Source: Poa pratensis (Eukaryota; Streptophyta; Magnoliopsida; Poales; Poaceae). Taken from it: a stretch of 64,000 nt of DNA. Shown in pieces: positions 21,897-34,302 of this stretch (its first letter is position 1; each line of letters begins with the position of its first letter). Below the pieces are notes generated by a model that saw only the letters and a program-made list of their open reading frames with translations, was not told where the DNA came from and ran no database searches. The DNA lies in NCBI GenBank assembly GCA_947311845.1, contig CAMZMU010000027.1:72396184-72460183 (forward strand), given 5' to 3'. A program made the position numbers and the translations under genes.

Positions 21897-24858
21897 TCAA
21901 ATTTCACATCTTTGTCTTGCTTCGAGTGTTCGACGACGGCTTAACCGCCTTGCTCCTGGTTTCCCTTGGTGGGATATCCACCTTTTCTTCTTCCTTTTGC
22001 TCTTCACTTGGGGTGATGGCTGTCGAGGTGCTGAGGGAGTTATGACCAGTTGACGATCATCTGTGGGTTCAATAATCTTCAAAGGAACTACAGGAATAAT
22101 TACTTCCTCATCTCCAATAGACTCAAAACCTGCAAAAGCCATGGCTTCAAATTCCTCCTCATCTCTTGGCCTTTTTCTGTTGCCTCTAGTTGTCCTGGAG
22201 CTAGGTCAAACAAAAATAAGATTATAAGCCATCGATTAAAAAGAGAAGAAATGCACAAAATTCAGTTGAGAAATGCACACATACCAAGGTGCCGGCACTG
22301 CTAATTCAGTTTCTTCATTCTCCTCGGCTGTGGCTGCAATCAGCTCTACCTCTGCATTCTCCTCTGCATTTGTTGCTGCCCATCGTTCCTCTTCTCCAAA
22401 TGATGCATCCACTGGATTGGTACAAAGCCTACGAATGTGCCCTAGAACTCCACATTTTTTGCACTTCCTCTGTTTTTTGACACGACCCTCTTCACCTCTT
22501 CTGAACCTGTTCTTCTTTGGTCTTCCTGGTGGTCTAGTGATTACAGGAGAATGTAGTTTGAACCCTGGATCTACCTGGATCCATTGATCCTTTCCCAAGA
22601 GTGCAGGCACATTAGAAGCATATGCAGCCCTGAATTTTGCAACAGAAAAATATTCAGAGATGTATTGATCGACTTCACCACCGATAACCGTCATCAGATG
22701 CAGGGCATGTATGCATGGCTTCCCTCGGAGCTGCCATTGCCTACAACTGCATTCCCTAGCTGCTAGGTTAACTGGATACCTCCATTCCCTGTTTTTACTG
22801 TCAGTATATGTTACCTCAGCCACCAGTGTGTCTGAGCGAATGCATTTCATCTTCAGACCTCTTGCCTTGGCATGCAATGCCTTAATAAGAGATGGAAGCA
22901 TAAGATGGCCAACATATTCTGTTTCTGCAATTCTTTTCCGGAGAGCCATCTTTATCATGATCATTTGCCGAATCTTATCAAATAATTGCCACAACAAAAG
23001 CCCTTTCAATTTCTTGATCTTTGCATTGAAACACTCTGCCAAGTTACTTGTCACATAGTCCACTTTGCAGATTGTATTGAATTTGCTTCTTGACCACAAC
23101 TTCCCATGATGTGCATCTAGGTACTCCTTCACCAGAGGATTGTGAGCATACAACACACCCAAATGGTGCTCATGCTTCCTCTCACTGCATGTGTATGATG
23201 CTGGCCACAAATTATCGTCATAAATTTTACCTTTGAATTTGTTTCTGAAATTTTGCACTAGGTGGCGCATACATTCCCTATGCTCCACTCCAGGGAATAC
23301 AATTCCTACTGCACTTTCTAACCCCTTGCAAGCATCAGTGTGTATAGCTAAACCTGGGGTGTACCTATAACATTGCGCAAATTCTGCAGAAACCAGACCC
23401 AACTTTCTTCGCACTCTACCTCCACCACACCAAATGCAACTGGGAATAGCCAGTTGTTTCCATCAACAGCACAAGCTGCCACTAGCTGTCCTCTCCATCT
23501 TCCATTCAAAGCTGTTGCATCAATAGCCAAATAGGGCCTACAACCATCCAGAAATCCCTGCCAGCAAGCCTTGAAACAAACAAATGCCCTCCTGAAGCAC
23601 TCCTTCTCAAATGTCTTCCCTCTTATTTTGTATGGAACTGTATGCTTGTCAATTTCTACAACACTCCCTGGACTGGCAGCTTCCACTTCAGCTTTAAATG
23701 TGTAGAGCAATTGAAAGCTGTCATTCCAAGCACCATTAATCCTGTCAAGAGCCATCTCCTTGCCATAGAAAATCCTCATGTAAGGTATATCAATCTTGTA
23801 CTTCTCAAATAACTTCCCATGGAGTGCTGTTGGACCAAGTGTTGGTGTTTCTCTCAACCAGTCCAAAACTGCATCTGCCACCCACCTAGTCTTTGCTAGC
23901 TTTGTTTTATTCTTTCCCCCTCCCCCTCCAGGTGGACAAGTGTGCTTGTGTTCGTTCTTTTTTATCTGAAACAAAATAAAAAAGAGAAACACAGTTAAGA
24001 AAAAATTACACAATGATCTGTATATAAAATGAATTAATATAAACTGAAATACACAAACAAACCTGAATCAAGTTGCTCCTCAACATTACTGATGCATGCA
24101 ACCTCCATCTGCACCTAGGATATGGGCAATGAACAGTGAACCTTGTTGGCTCACTCCTATCAACCACATATGTATTTTCAGAGATAATGCAGTACGTAGT
24201 CACTGCATTACGACAGTCCACCATCGACTGAAAAACTGTGCCGACAGTAAGCTGAGGATCTTCCCTGTTCCACTCAATTGCTGGCATGTCATCACCATCA
24301 TATTCATCGATAACTAAGCTGTCCATGTTCTCCCCCTCTCTTCATCGTCAGTGTCATTAAATCTTGCACCGTTGATAGCTTCCTCCTGATATTCATCATC
24401 CATAGCTTGTTGACTAACTGTATCAACAAGATCAGGGTACATCCTCTCATCCTCATCATCAGCTCGAGGCACTTCATCGTCTGGCTCTGCATCTTGTTCT
24501 ACATCGGCTGCAGCAGCCATAGGAGAAGCGGCAGAAGAAGTGGCACCAGACATATTGTTACTTGCTGAACCACTAGCTCTGCTTGGTCTCGACCTACATG
24601 GAGTGCCGGGGCGCTCGCTATTAGCAGAGGCAGAAGATTTTGAACACCCTTCCCCTTGTCCCGATCAGTGCCTCGTGGCCTAAGCACCTCGACAAGAATT
24701 TTACCGAAGCGGCTTTCAGCACCCGTAGCGAAGAGCAATTCCAGATGCTCGTCGCAAGTTAGTGGGACAAATTGTTGTTCACTACTGCTGAAATATTTCA
24801 GCTCAACAGCATCGGCGTCAGTCCAACCATATGGAGGAGAACTTAATGCATTCCGCAA
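21897..24858 (-). pseudogene. MURA-type MULE transposase with two frameshifts
   Basis: Read from 24858 downwards, the N-terminal part (SSPPYGWTDADAVELKYF) is followed by an acidic region and a MuDR-like region (PQLTVGTVFQSMVDCRNA, HCPYPRCRWRLHASV). An intron follows at 24062-23966. The MULE DDE domain has LAIDATALNGRW (first Asp), AIHTDACKGLESAV (second Asp) and NLAECFNAKIK (Glu). A SWIM zinc finger (CSCRQWQLRGKPCIH) and a CCHC knuckle (CKKCGVLGHIRRLC) follow. A second intron (22284-22195) leads to a basic tail ending at 21897. Single-base shifts are needed near 24335 and near 23360, so the gene as read is inactive although all catalytic residues remain. The enzyme would bind the TIRs and cut and paste the element. 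Confidence 0.92.
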
Positions 24859-25369
24859 AGCTTTGAACGAAATGCTTGTTTCTACCCTTCGGATAGCAAA
24901 AGCTAGACATCAAATGCGGTTTTCTACCGCGTAGCACACTAGCTTCCATTCTAACAGTCAGCCGGAAAGCAATCGCGGGATCAATCCTATTCGATTAGCA
25001 AATAAAGGTTTGAGTTAGGCCAGCAAAATTGGACAGATTCACGCGACCACCGGTCCAATACGGCCTACCTAACGAATCAGAACATCAATTAGAGAGGAAA
25101 CAATGCTTACCCAGGGGTAATCCATGAATTATCCGCCGCCGATTCGACCCAATCCTCTCCTCGGTCGATGGGCCGGAGTGGGCGCTCCCCCGACATCGTG
25201 CTTCCTCCAGATGGGGGTGGGGGTAGATGTGGCGGAGGGCAAGACAACGGTGGAGGTGGACTAGGGTTACACGGTGCAGGGCACGAGGGCGGCGGAGGTG
25301 GCATGACGACGGCGGAGGTGCTCGAGCTCGATCTGATTCAGTACGCAAGGGAGGCCCCACATGTCAGTA

Positions 25370-25470
25370 CGCAATGGACAAGCTGGCCCACACGTCAGTA
25401 CGCAATGGTTAGGCCCCACACGTCAGTAAGCAACGGTTAGGCCCCACACGTCAGTAAGCAACGACTGTTA
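25370..25470. repeat. MULE right subterminal short tandem repeats
   Basis: Four to five copies of a roughly 30 bp unit containing ccccacacgtcagtaagcaa (or gtcagtacgcaatgg). They sit about 160 bp inside the right TIR. Internal repeats near the ends are usual for MULEs. Confidence 0.85.
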
Positions 25471-25638
25471 GGACTGAGTTAACGGTCAAAGCTTGACCCG
25501 ACGGCAAACGTCCAATTTGACATGTTGTGAGCACTTCAGACAAGCGAGTGGGGAAAAGTGAGCAAATGGTAAGAGCGTGGGGATGAATGAGTACAACTAA
25601 GGAACCAGGGGCACAGAACTAAAAATCCCTAAAAATAA

Positions 25639-26928
25639 AGTTGTGCATCAAGTTCGAGAGCTATATAACCAACTTTTCCCATCACAATCAATAACATAAA
25701 CATTTTCATTCAGAGGTATAGATAACACAAATATCATGATAAACATACTCAGAATAGCATAAAGCCAATAGATAGATATGGTGGACTCTCTGGAATAACT
25801 TTGGTTGAAGGTGTTGGAAACAAGTTTTTACTTGTTGGAATTTTGGGCTAGCAAAAGGAAGAAAGTTGACCATCTAAATGCATGCATGAGTGTCCATAGA
25901 ACTAACTAATCCACGTTAAACAAAGTAAAATAACTTTCAGCATCAAAACATGAATAAGTGATAGCTCTTGATAAAGCATTTGCAAATTATTACTCATAAA
26001 CAAGCTCATGAATCATGCAATTATATGTATCATTAAAAATCAACTCAAACATCCCTTTTCCTAATATAATAAAAGCATCCAACATATTTCAACCCATATT
26101 TCCAGTAGCTCTTTCACATATAAATGATAGTGTGGTGGTCTCACAAAATAACAATCAAAACAAAAAAGACGCTCCAAGTTTATGCGATAAAGTGTTTCAA
26201 TCGAAAAACAGAAGTTAGGCATGTGCAAACCGAGAGTGTGTAGGTCCAGTGGGGTCGTCTTCATATCCCCAAGCTTATGGTCTTCACCATCCTTGGATAG
26301 GTCTTGGTGCATCTCCTCCAATCCCTTTGAAAAAACTTCAAAACACCGTTTCTCCCTTTTTTTATGTGGGGTGCATTAGTTGTGATAAACAAATAGGTTT
26401 CTTGCTGCATATAATCTTTAAGCAAAACATCCTATGAATGTACATAAAGTATATAATATTTTATTCCTACTCATAAACTCAATTGAATCAAAAAGATTCA
26501 AGTTGAAACTTCAAAACATGCATAAAACAAAATGGGACAGAATCTGTCCAGAAAAACAGCAGCAGCAAAACGTATTTTTCTACCCTACCAAACTTTGTCA
26601 AACAATTCCGAAAAAATTCATGCATACAGAGGATGAAAAGTTGCAACTACAGTTCAAATATGAGCTCATTCGGAGTTACAGAATAAGAATTAAAAATCAT
26701 AACATGCACAGATTCGTGCTGGAATAAAATCTCCGAACGCTATAACCAACTTTTACAAACCAATATGGGTAAAACTTGGCACTTTATTAAAAATTCCAGA
26801 AACTAAGCTAAAAAAAACTCTCTTGTTACAGCAAGAGGACACAAAGAAAATCACACATAAAAATAACCGGGTTACCTCGCGCAAAGCGCTTTCTTTATAG
26901 CCATATAGCTAGGCTTCTTACTTGTTGT
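25639..26928. other. AT-rich sequence downstream of gypsy gag-protease, no gene
   Basis: No coding frame with a known domain. It is contiguous with 17413-18021 once the MULE is removed. It lies 3' of the minus-strand gypsy protease, where an autonomous element would have reverse transcriptase and integrase. Neither is present, so the gypsy element is a non-autonomous or deleted derivative. I found no clear 3' LTR copy. Confidence 0.5.
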
Positions 26929-26937
26929 TTATTGAAG

Positions 26938-28170
26938 ATGAAGCTCAGGAGGGAGCTTGAACTTTGATGTGCCCCTCTTTCTTGGGAAGTGTTCCATGCA
27001 CTTCTTGTGTGGAAACTTAAACTTTATGTTCCCCTCTTTTGAATCAATAATGGCATATGTAGTACGAAGAAAAGGTCTTCCCAGAATAATAGGACTAGAG
27101 GTTTTATTCCCCATGTCCATGATTAGAAAATCCACAGGCACAAAAGTCATATGTAGCTCTACCATAACATCACTTACTTTCCCTAAAGCATGTTTAATGG
27201 AATCATCAGCAAGTGCAAGTTCAATAGAGCATTTTCAAGATTTTTCAATTCAAGTACTTCATATAGTTCTTTAGACAAAACAGAGACACAAGATCCTAAA
27301 TCAAGTATGGCATGGTGTGTCTCTTTACCAATAGTTACTAGTACCTTGGGAATCCATATATCCCGAAGCTTAGGTGGTATCATGGCCTATTGGTTGTACC
27401 TAGCAATTTTCTCTTTCAAGACATGATTAGCAATATAGGAACCAAAACCAGCTTGGTTAGTGTTGATGGAAGGATCACTTGCAAAGTTTTGTAAGATAGA
27501 GATTAGTTCATGCAAGCTACAATTTTCTAAGTCAAGCAAAGGATCCTTTACTTCACTAGGCATTTTAACCTCCTCAACTTTTTTTCCCCTATTGTAAAGG
27601 TTGAATATTTCATAACGGTCATCAAACACATCTTCGGGTACTTGGGATTTTTCTAAACTTTCTTTAATTCTCACTTCCAAAAGCAAGCCATCAAGTAAAT
27701 AGTGGGTATTATTTGCAGCAGTATTCATAAAAGAGTCCTCACATTCATTATCCAAAAAGACTCTAGAAGTTTCAGACAATCCTCTATAGAAAACATGCAT
27801 GAGCATCCAATCCCTAAGACCATGTTCCATCCCAAAAGCTATGCCTCTAAATCTTTCCCATGTTTTCACTAGAGGTTCATCCTCTTCTTGTTTAAAGGTG
27901 ATAAGAACTTGTCTAAGATTACAAATCTTTTCAGTGGAACAAAATCTTTCAATGAAAGCCGCTCTCAAGTTAAATCAAGTGCTAAAATTTCCAGGTGGCC
28001 ATTTTAATATCCAATCTACGACTTTTCCACCTAGGGGGTAAGGAAAAAGCTTAATTTTGACACTAGCATGGCTCAAATTTAACATTTTGCACCTTTCATC
28101 AAACTTCTTAAGATGGAGTATAGGATCTTCTTTGGTTTCCCATAAAAATGATATTCATAAATAGCTTTCA
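26938..28170 (-). pseudogene. Ty3-gypsy gag-protease remnant
   Basis: On the minus strand the gag part includes PYPLGGKVVDWILKWP, FIERFCSTEKICNLRQ and FKQEEDEPLVKTWERFRG (retrotransposon gag). After a linker comes a retropepsin-like domain: a DLGSCVSVLS active-site region (usual motif DTGAS or DLGAS), MDMGNKTSSPIILGRPFL, and an end at PPELHLQ near 26938. Stop codons interrupt the gag (near 27980) and the gag-protease linker (near 27385). No reverse transcriptase or integrase follows. The protein order and primer-binding site type fit an Athila-like or related gypsy lineage. It is degenerate. Confidence 0.85.
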
Positions 28171-28511
28171 TGATATTAGGATGTACCACACATTTCTCAA
28201 CAGGGATGTTCATATCTTGAGGAAAGTTCTTAACACTAAAAGGCCAAAAGTTCTCTTTTCAATTATGCAAGTTTTTATGTATTTTTTAATTTTTTATGCA
28301 AAACTGAAAATAAAATGAGTCTTACAAATGCAAACCGAATTACGAATGCAAGACAATGCAAGATAATGACAAAACAAATAATTTGCTTTGAAGATAAAGA
28401 TGGATACGATGATGCTCACGTAGGTGCAACCTCCCCAAGATTAGGTGTTAGCACAAGTTGGTGATGTTGACTTTGTTGTGATCTCCTAGGATAAACCTTC
28501 ACAGCTATGAT

Positions 28512-28955
28512 TCCCCGTCAACGGCGCCAGAAAACAGTCTTGATACCCGTAGAAGTGATAGCCTTCAGTAGCTACCTGTAATGAAAGGTGTACGGGGTTA
28601 GGTTGAGCCTCCAAGTGCAGAGGATGTAGTAAGTGGAAGACGTGTTTTCCCCACGAGGGTGACTCGAGGGTTGAATATCGAACTCTCGGGGAATCAGTAG
28701 TAAAAGATTTATCTTCCTATCCTTCTTTTGGTTACGTACAAAACAAAGTTAAATGTTTTAGTCCTCAACCTCACCTGTGGTTGTCAAGCACAAGGTGTAA
28801 GAATGATATCAAGATAGTTATGCAATGCAAACAAGAAATAAATATGCAATGGTGGTGAATAAATGTGCAAGGATGATGATACCAATGATAAATGATATTT
28901 TTGGCTTTTTTATGATGAATGCAAGATGTAAAAGTGTTTTTTTTATGCTGATCCA
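28512..28955 (-). mobile_element. Gypsy primer-binding site and 5' LTR part, split by copia
   Basis: On the minus strand 28530-28512 reads ctggcgccgttgacgggga, a typical primer-binding site next to the 5' LTR of gypsy elements. The sequence from about 28545 rightwards (features such as ccccacgagggtgactcgag) is taken as the LTR. The copia element interrupts it at 28956, and continuation is expected from 33879. Exact LTR borders were not found. Confidence 0.65.
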
Positions 28956-29080
28956 TGTTAGAAACGGTTTAGGTTTCCGTATACGTGTTGTATACGAGTT
29001 CCTGTCATTGTAATTGTACCTGTTGGTCTCCTATATATACGAGATACGCGGAGGCTAGACCTCACGCAATCCTCAAAACA
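28956..29080 (+). repeat. Copia 5' LTR
   Basis: 125 bp, TGTTAGAAAC...TCAAAACA, with a TATA-like ctatatatacgag near its 3' half that would serve as the element promoter. Confidence 0.95.
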
Positions 29081-29283
29081 AACTTGGTATGTATCGATCA
29101 GAAGCTGAGCGAGTCTCTATCTGCCGAACCGGCGAGTCTGTATCCGCCGCGTTGCTTCCGAACGTAAGCTGAGCGAGTCTTTTCGCTCGAATCGATCAGA
29201 AGCTGAGCGAGTCTTTCCGCTCAAAGAGATCCGAGCCTTCGCTCTCACCCGTCACCGTCGCTAGCTCTCCTCTAGCCGTCGCG

Positions 29284-32200
29284 ATGGGCACATCACAGCT
29301 TCCGCTCTCCACATCCGTCGACTCCATCATCTCTCCAGGAACGGTCACCGTCGCCGCTCCCGTTCATCCCATCGGTGTCCGTCTCTAAACTGGCAACTTC
29401 TCGCTATGGCGCATGCTCGCCCAAACCAGCTTCTCGGGAGCTTCTCTCCATGGCTTCCTCGACGGCACAGCCACAGCACCGGCGAAGACGGTCACCGAGG
29501 GCACGGGCGATGTGGCTCTCTCCGTGCCAAACCCTGAGTAAATGCAGTGGTGGACGCAAGATCAGAAGGTCCTTGGCTTGCTTGTCTCCTCCATGGCGGA
29601 GGGAATCGTGTCGCAGCTCATCAACTGCAAGACTGCGGCTGATGCATGGTCTTCGATCCATGCTATGTTCAGCGCGCAAAGCCGTGCTGGAGTTCGGCAC
29701 ATCCGGCGTCAGATCCAGGCGCTGAAGAAAGGTGACATGACGGCAAGCGAGTACATGAACAAGGTGCGGGCTTTGGCCGACACCATGTCCGCTGCCGGGT
29801 CGCCGCTAAACGATGACGAGGTCATTGACTACATGCTCACCGGGTTGGGTTCCGCCTACAACCGAATCGCCGCCTCCCTAGGTGTCGCGACCACCACGGT
29901 GACTCTCTCTGTGTTCTACTCCATGGTGCTGAACTATGAGGCGCTGCAGCTGTCGCAGCAAACCGACTACGATGATTGGACCTCGTCGGCCAACGCCGCG
30001 TCGCGGTACGGCAACCCGACTGCTAATAACCGATACCGTGCACCGGACACTGGTCGCCCGTCTGGAGGGCGTCCCATGGGAGGCTACCCGCAGAAGGGCC
30101 AAGGTGGGCAAGGCGGCCAGGATTCTCGCCGAAACAACGGCGGTGGTGGAGGGGGCGGCAACGGCCGTAACGGTAACGGACGCCGCTAGCATCCCAAGTG
30201 CCAGATATGCAAGAATTGGGGGCATGAAGCTGGAAGCTGTCGCAATCTTCTCGACCAGGGCTACCGCACCGACAAACCCGCTTTGCTAACTCGACATCAA
30301 CCTCCTTCAACAACTCTTCGCACTGGGTCATGGATTCCGGCGCCACGGACCACCTGACTAGCGACCTTGAGCGCCTCCAAGTTCGAGAACGCTATGGCGG
30401 ACATGATCAAGTTCAAGTAGCCAACGGCTCAGGTTTGTCAATTTCGCATATTGGGCACTCGACCTTAGCTCGTTCTTCTATTCGCTTGAATAATATCCTG
30501 CATGTTCCACACATTAGCCAACACCTTCTATCCGTTTATCGTCTTGTTTCGGATAATGACATCTTCATAGAGTTTCACAAATATTTTTTCCTTGTTAAGG
30601 ACAAAGCCACCAGGAGAACACTCCTTCGCGGTAGGAGCAAGGACGGTCTCTACCCTCTTCCGTTCGGACGCGCCACATCTCCGTCCGTGCGTCATGCATC
30701 GTCTAGCGTCAGGATCACGTCATCTCAGTGGTACCAGCGTCTTGGTCATCCATCCAATAATGTAGTAAATTCTATTGTTAGCAATAATGATCTCGAGTGT
30801 TCTACTTCACACAATTCAACTTTAGTTTGTGATGCATGTCAACGTGGTAAAAGTCGTCTGTTATCGTACACTTGTTCATCTCGTGTTTCTACTATGCCTC
30901 TTGAATTAATTCATTCTGATGTTTGGGGACCTACGCGTGTGTCCTCCGGGGGGTATAAGTATTATGTGAGTTCTATCGACGAATATTCTCGTTTTTGCTA
31001 GATTTATCTCCTCAAACACAAGTCTGATGTTGAACAAGTGTTATATGCCTTGCAGGCACATGTTGAGCGTCTTCTGGACACTAAAATTCGAGCGGTTCAG
31101 TCTGATTGGGGTGGCGAGTATCATAGGTTGCATCGCTATTTTCAGCGCACGGGCATCTCTCATCGTGTTTCTTGCCCCCACACATCCCAACAGAACGGTA
31201 TTGCCGAGCGCAAACACCGTCATTTGGTAGAAACTGGTCTCGCTTTGCTCGCACACTCATCTCTTCCTTTGCGTTTTTGGGACGAGGCTTTTCTTACTGC
31301 ATGTTATCTCATTAATCGCATGCCTACTCCTGTGCTTGGTAAAGATACTCCTATCCATCGTCTTCTTCAAACTCCACCTAATTATTCATTTCTTTGCATT
31401 TTTGGATGTGCATGTTGGCCTAGTTTGCGCAAGTATAATTCGAACAAACTTGAGTTCCGTTCCAAGATGTGTGTTTTCGTTGGATATAGTCCTATGCATG
31501 AGGGGTACAAGTGCTTAGATAAATCTACCGGTCGCATATATATCTCGCGTGATGTCATCTTTGACGAGTCAGTTTATCCGTTCACTACTCCCGGTGTTAC
31601 AGTCGATGTGTCCACTCTCAAGGAGGCTATCTCCTTTCCCTCTACCGAACCGGCTACGAGTGTTCCTGTGCGTCATTATGACCTAACCTATTTGGCTACT
31701 AATTTTCCTGGTCAGGCCAGTGCTTTTCCTGTGCAGGACAATTCTACGGCGATTGTTGTCAATCATCAGCAGCCGATCGACGTGCATGGCGGCACGTCGT
31801 CCCAGGCTCCTGCCTTGCGCATGCATAATGGGGCACATGCTCCCGACGTGCATGCTCCTCCTGCCCCGTGCATGCATGCTCTTGACGTAGATAGTGGTGC
31901 GCATGGTCCTGTGCGTGCTGACGCCCCTGAACGAGCTAACGTGACCACTGGGCCAGGTGCTGCTTCATCCACGCGTGATGACGCGTCCGCACCACCGGCT
32001 CATGTACCAGTTTCCGACCACGTCGTCTCGTCATCATTTGCTTCGTCTGGTGCACTCTCCTCTCCGTCGTTGGCAACGGCTGCTCCTACCACCGTGCCTC
32101 CTCATCCTATGGTCACACGTACAAGGGATGCTACTCGACGTCCCAAGGAGTATACTGATGGGACCGTTCGGTATGATCCTGCGTGTCGAGCCTTCTTCGC

Positions 32201-33746
32201 AATGCCTGTGTCGCATCGAGATGCTCTTCGAGAGCCGGTGTGGTACGATGCTATGGCAGCTGAGTTTGACGCCCTCCGTCGCACCAACACATGGGTGCTG
32301 GTCCCTCATCCTCCTAGCGTCAATATTGTGGGGAGCAAGTGGGTTTTTAGGACGAAGGAACGTCCAGACGGTTCTATTGATAAATACAAAGCTCGTCTCG
32401 TCGCTCGTGGATTTACCCAGCAGCAAGGTATTGATTATGGAGACACATTTAGCCCCGTTGTGAAGCCAGCCACGGTTCGTTTGGTCCTCTCTCTTGCAGT
32501 CTCACGTGGTTGGAGTTTGCGGCAGATTGACGTCAGTAATGCTTTCCTTCATGGGTTTTTGTCTGAGGATGTCTATATGCAGCAACCACCTGGCTTTGAG
32601 GATGATCGGTATCCCTCGCATGTGTGCAAGCTGCAGCGAGCTCTCTATAGTCTTAAACAGTCTCCTCGCGCATGGTATGCTCGGTTGAGTACTCGTCTAC
32701 TTGAGCTTGGGTTTGTCTCTTCCAAGGCGGATACGTCCCTCTTCATATTCGCTCATCACGGTGTGCAGATTTACATGCTTGTGTACGTGGACGATATTGT
32801 GATTGCTGGCTCTACTACTACTGCAGTGGACCGTCTGATACGATCTCTTTCAGACAGTTTTCCTATCAAGGATCTTGGTACTCTTGAGTATTTTCTGGGT
32901 CTAGAAGCGTCCTACAATTCAGGGGGCATGACATTGACTCAACGGAAGTATGCGCTGGATCTTCTTCATCGTGTAAGTATGGAGAATTGTAGACCTACTT
33001 CGATGCCACTGGCTGTCACCGATCGTCTTGCTCGTGAAGCCGGGACACCGCTAGGTACTGAGGATTCCACCCGGTATCGTAGTATTGTTGGACGGTTACA
33101 ATATTTAACCCTCACTCGTCCATATTTATCTTTTGCCGTCAATAAGGTGTGTCAGTTTCTTTCACAACCCACTGACGTGCATTGGGAAGCTGTTAAGCGA
33201 ATATTGCGTTATGTCAAGGGGAGTCTAAGCATGGGACTGAGAATACGTAAGTCTTCAGCCACTGGTGTTAGCATTTTTACAGATGCAGATTGGGCAGGAT
33301 GCGTTGATGACCGCCGTTCCACCAGTGGGTTTGCTGTGTTTGTAGGGCCGAACCTTATTTGATGGAGCGCCAAGAAACAACCTACAGTCTCTAGATCAAG
33401 CATAGAGGCAGAATATAAAGCCTTGGCAAATGGAGCTACTGAAGCTATCTGGGTAGAGTCGCTACTCAAGGAGTTGGGAGTGCCACAGCAGTGTACCCCC
33501 ATCTTGTGGTGTGATAATCTTGGGGCTACATACCTGACAGCGAATCCAGTCTTTCACGCACGAACTAAACACATAGAGATTGATTTTCACTTTGTGCTGG
33601 AGCGTGTTGCATCTGGAACTTTAGATGTCATGTTCATCTCGACAAATGACCAACTGACTGATGTATTCACCAAACCAGCCACACGACAGATGTTGGACCG
33701 TTTTCTGTCTAATCTGAATCTTGTATGTAGTAGTAGTTCAGATTAA
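29284..33746 (+). pseudogene. Copia gag-pol polyprotein, inactivated
   Basis: The ATG at 29284 starts a frame with stops at 29386, 29539 and 30187. The gag part has the UBN2-type region (WWTQDQKVLGLLVSSM, SAQSRAGVRHIRRQI) and a zinc knuckle CQICKNWGHEAGSC. A frameshift near 30300 precedes the protease (WVMDSGATDHL), the pre-integrase zinc region (WYQRLGHPSNNV, CDACQRGKS), and the integrase ([34 protein letters not shown]). RT follows ([26 protein letters not shown]), then RNase H ([19 protein letters not shown]). Further stops lie at 30999 and 33360, each where the family has Trp. Thus there are at least five nonsense changes and one shift, and no functional polyprotein. Confidence 0.95.
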
Positions 33747-33753
33747 GGGGGTA

Positions 33754-33878
33754 TGTTAGAAACGGTTTAAGTTTCCGTATACGTGTTGTATACGAGTTAC
33801 TGTCATTGTAATTGTACCTGTTGGTCACCTATATATACGAGATACGCGGAGGCTAGACTTCACGCAATCCTCAAAACA
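33754..33878 (+). repeat. Copia 3' LTR
   Basis: 125 bp copy of the 5' LTR with four substitutions, preceded by a purine tract and followed by atcta. Confidence 0.95.
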
Positions 33879-33883
33879 ATCTA

Positions 33884-34290
33884 TCCACAGATATTTGAGC
33901 AGAAAATGGAAGTTTTAGATTTTGTTATGAGTATTGAAGTATGATCTTGCAACATGTTAACTGTAGGTTCTTTTGTAGTTTTTTTCCGAATAACGACAGG
34001 AACCGTGTGTTTGCCGGTTCAGACTTAGTCGTTAGTTGCGTTGTAGCTTCTCACCTCGACCTAAAATCGTGGAAGGGCACGGTATATATGATCTTGTTGT
34101 GGCGATGGTAGTGGACCGTGCATGTCGGGTGCCATGGGATGGCATGGTCGGTCAGCTCGGGTGGGCATGCCCACTTTTCGTTTTCAGCTTGCTATATCAG
34201 TGGATCTGTAAACAGAGGAAGCAACACCAAACTCCCGGTTTAGCGTGTCACGAACTCTCGATGTTTCCTTTCTTCTGTGTGTTCAATGAC
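33884..34290 (+). other. Gypsy LTR remainder and an older LTR/primer-binding site
   Basis: Immediately after the copia element the gypsy LTR presumably continues. Toward 34290 the sequence ends gtgtgttcaatgaca and is followed by agtggtatcag. With the sequence after the retroposon this forms tggtatcagagc, the tRNA-Met primer-binding site of many copia elements. This implies an older LTR element whose LTR ends near 34290. No start of that LTR was identified. Confidence 0.5.
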
Positions 34291-34302
34291 AAGTGGTATC
34301 AG

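Larger units (their letters stand above)
18031..25629 (-). mobile_element. Complete two-gene Mutator-like element (MULE)
   Basis: Terminal inverted repeats of roughly 85 bp start gggatttttatttctgtgcc on the left and, read inverted, gggatttttagttctgtgcc on the right. Both continue into cctggttccttagttgt. A perfect 9 bp target duplication taaaaataa lies at 18022-18030 and 25630-25638, the size typical of Mutator. On the minus strand are a MURA-type transposase gene (21897-24858) and a separate GRF zinc-finger gene (19918-20416), both with small lesions. The left third (18330-19640) is unrelated GC-rich sequence, possibly captured. Length is 7599 bp. Confidence 0.95.
28956..33878 (+). mobile_element. 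Ty1-copia retrotransposon with 125 bp LTRs
   Basis: The LTRs are at 28956-29080 and 33754-33878, each starting TGTTAGAAACGG and ending CTCAAAACA. They differ at 4 of 125 positions (about 3%). Flanking 5-mers are atcca (28951-28955) and atcta (33879-33883), a target duplication with one change. A polypurine tract (aaggggg) precedes the 3' LTR. The LTRs are very short for a copia element. The internal region encodes gag-protease-integrase-RT-RNase H in that order, with stops and a frameshift. It inserted into the LTR of the gypsy element. Confidence 0.95.
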
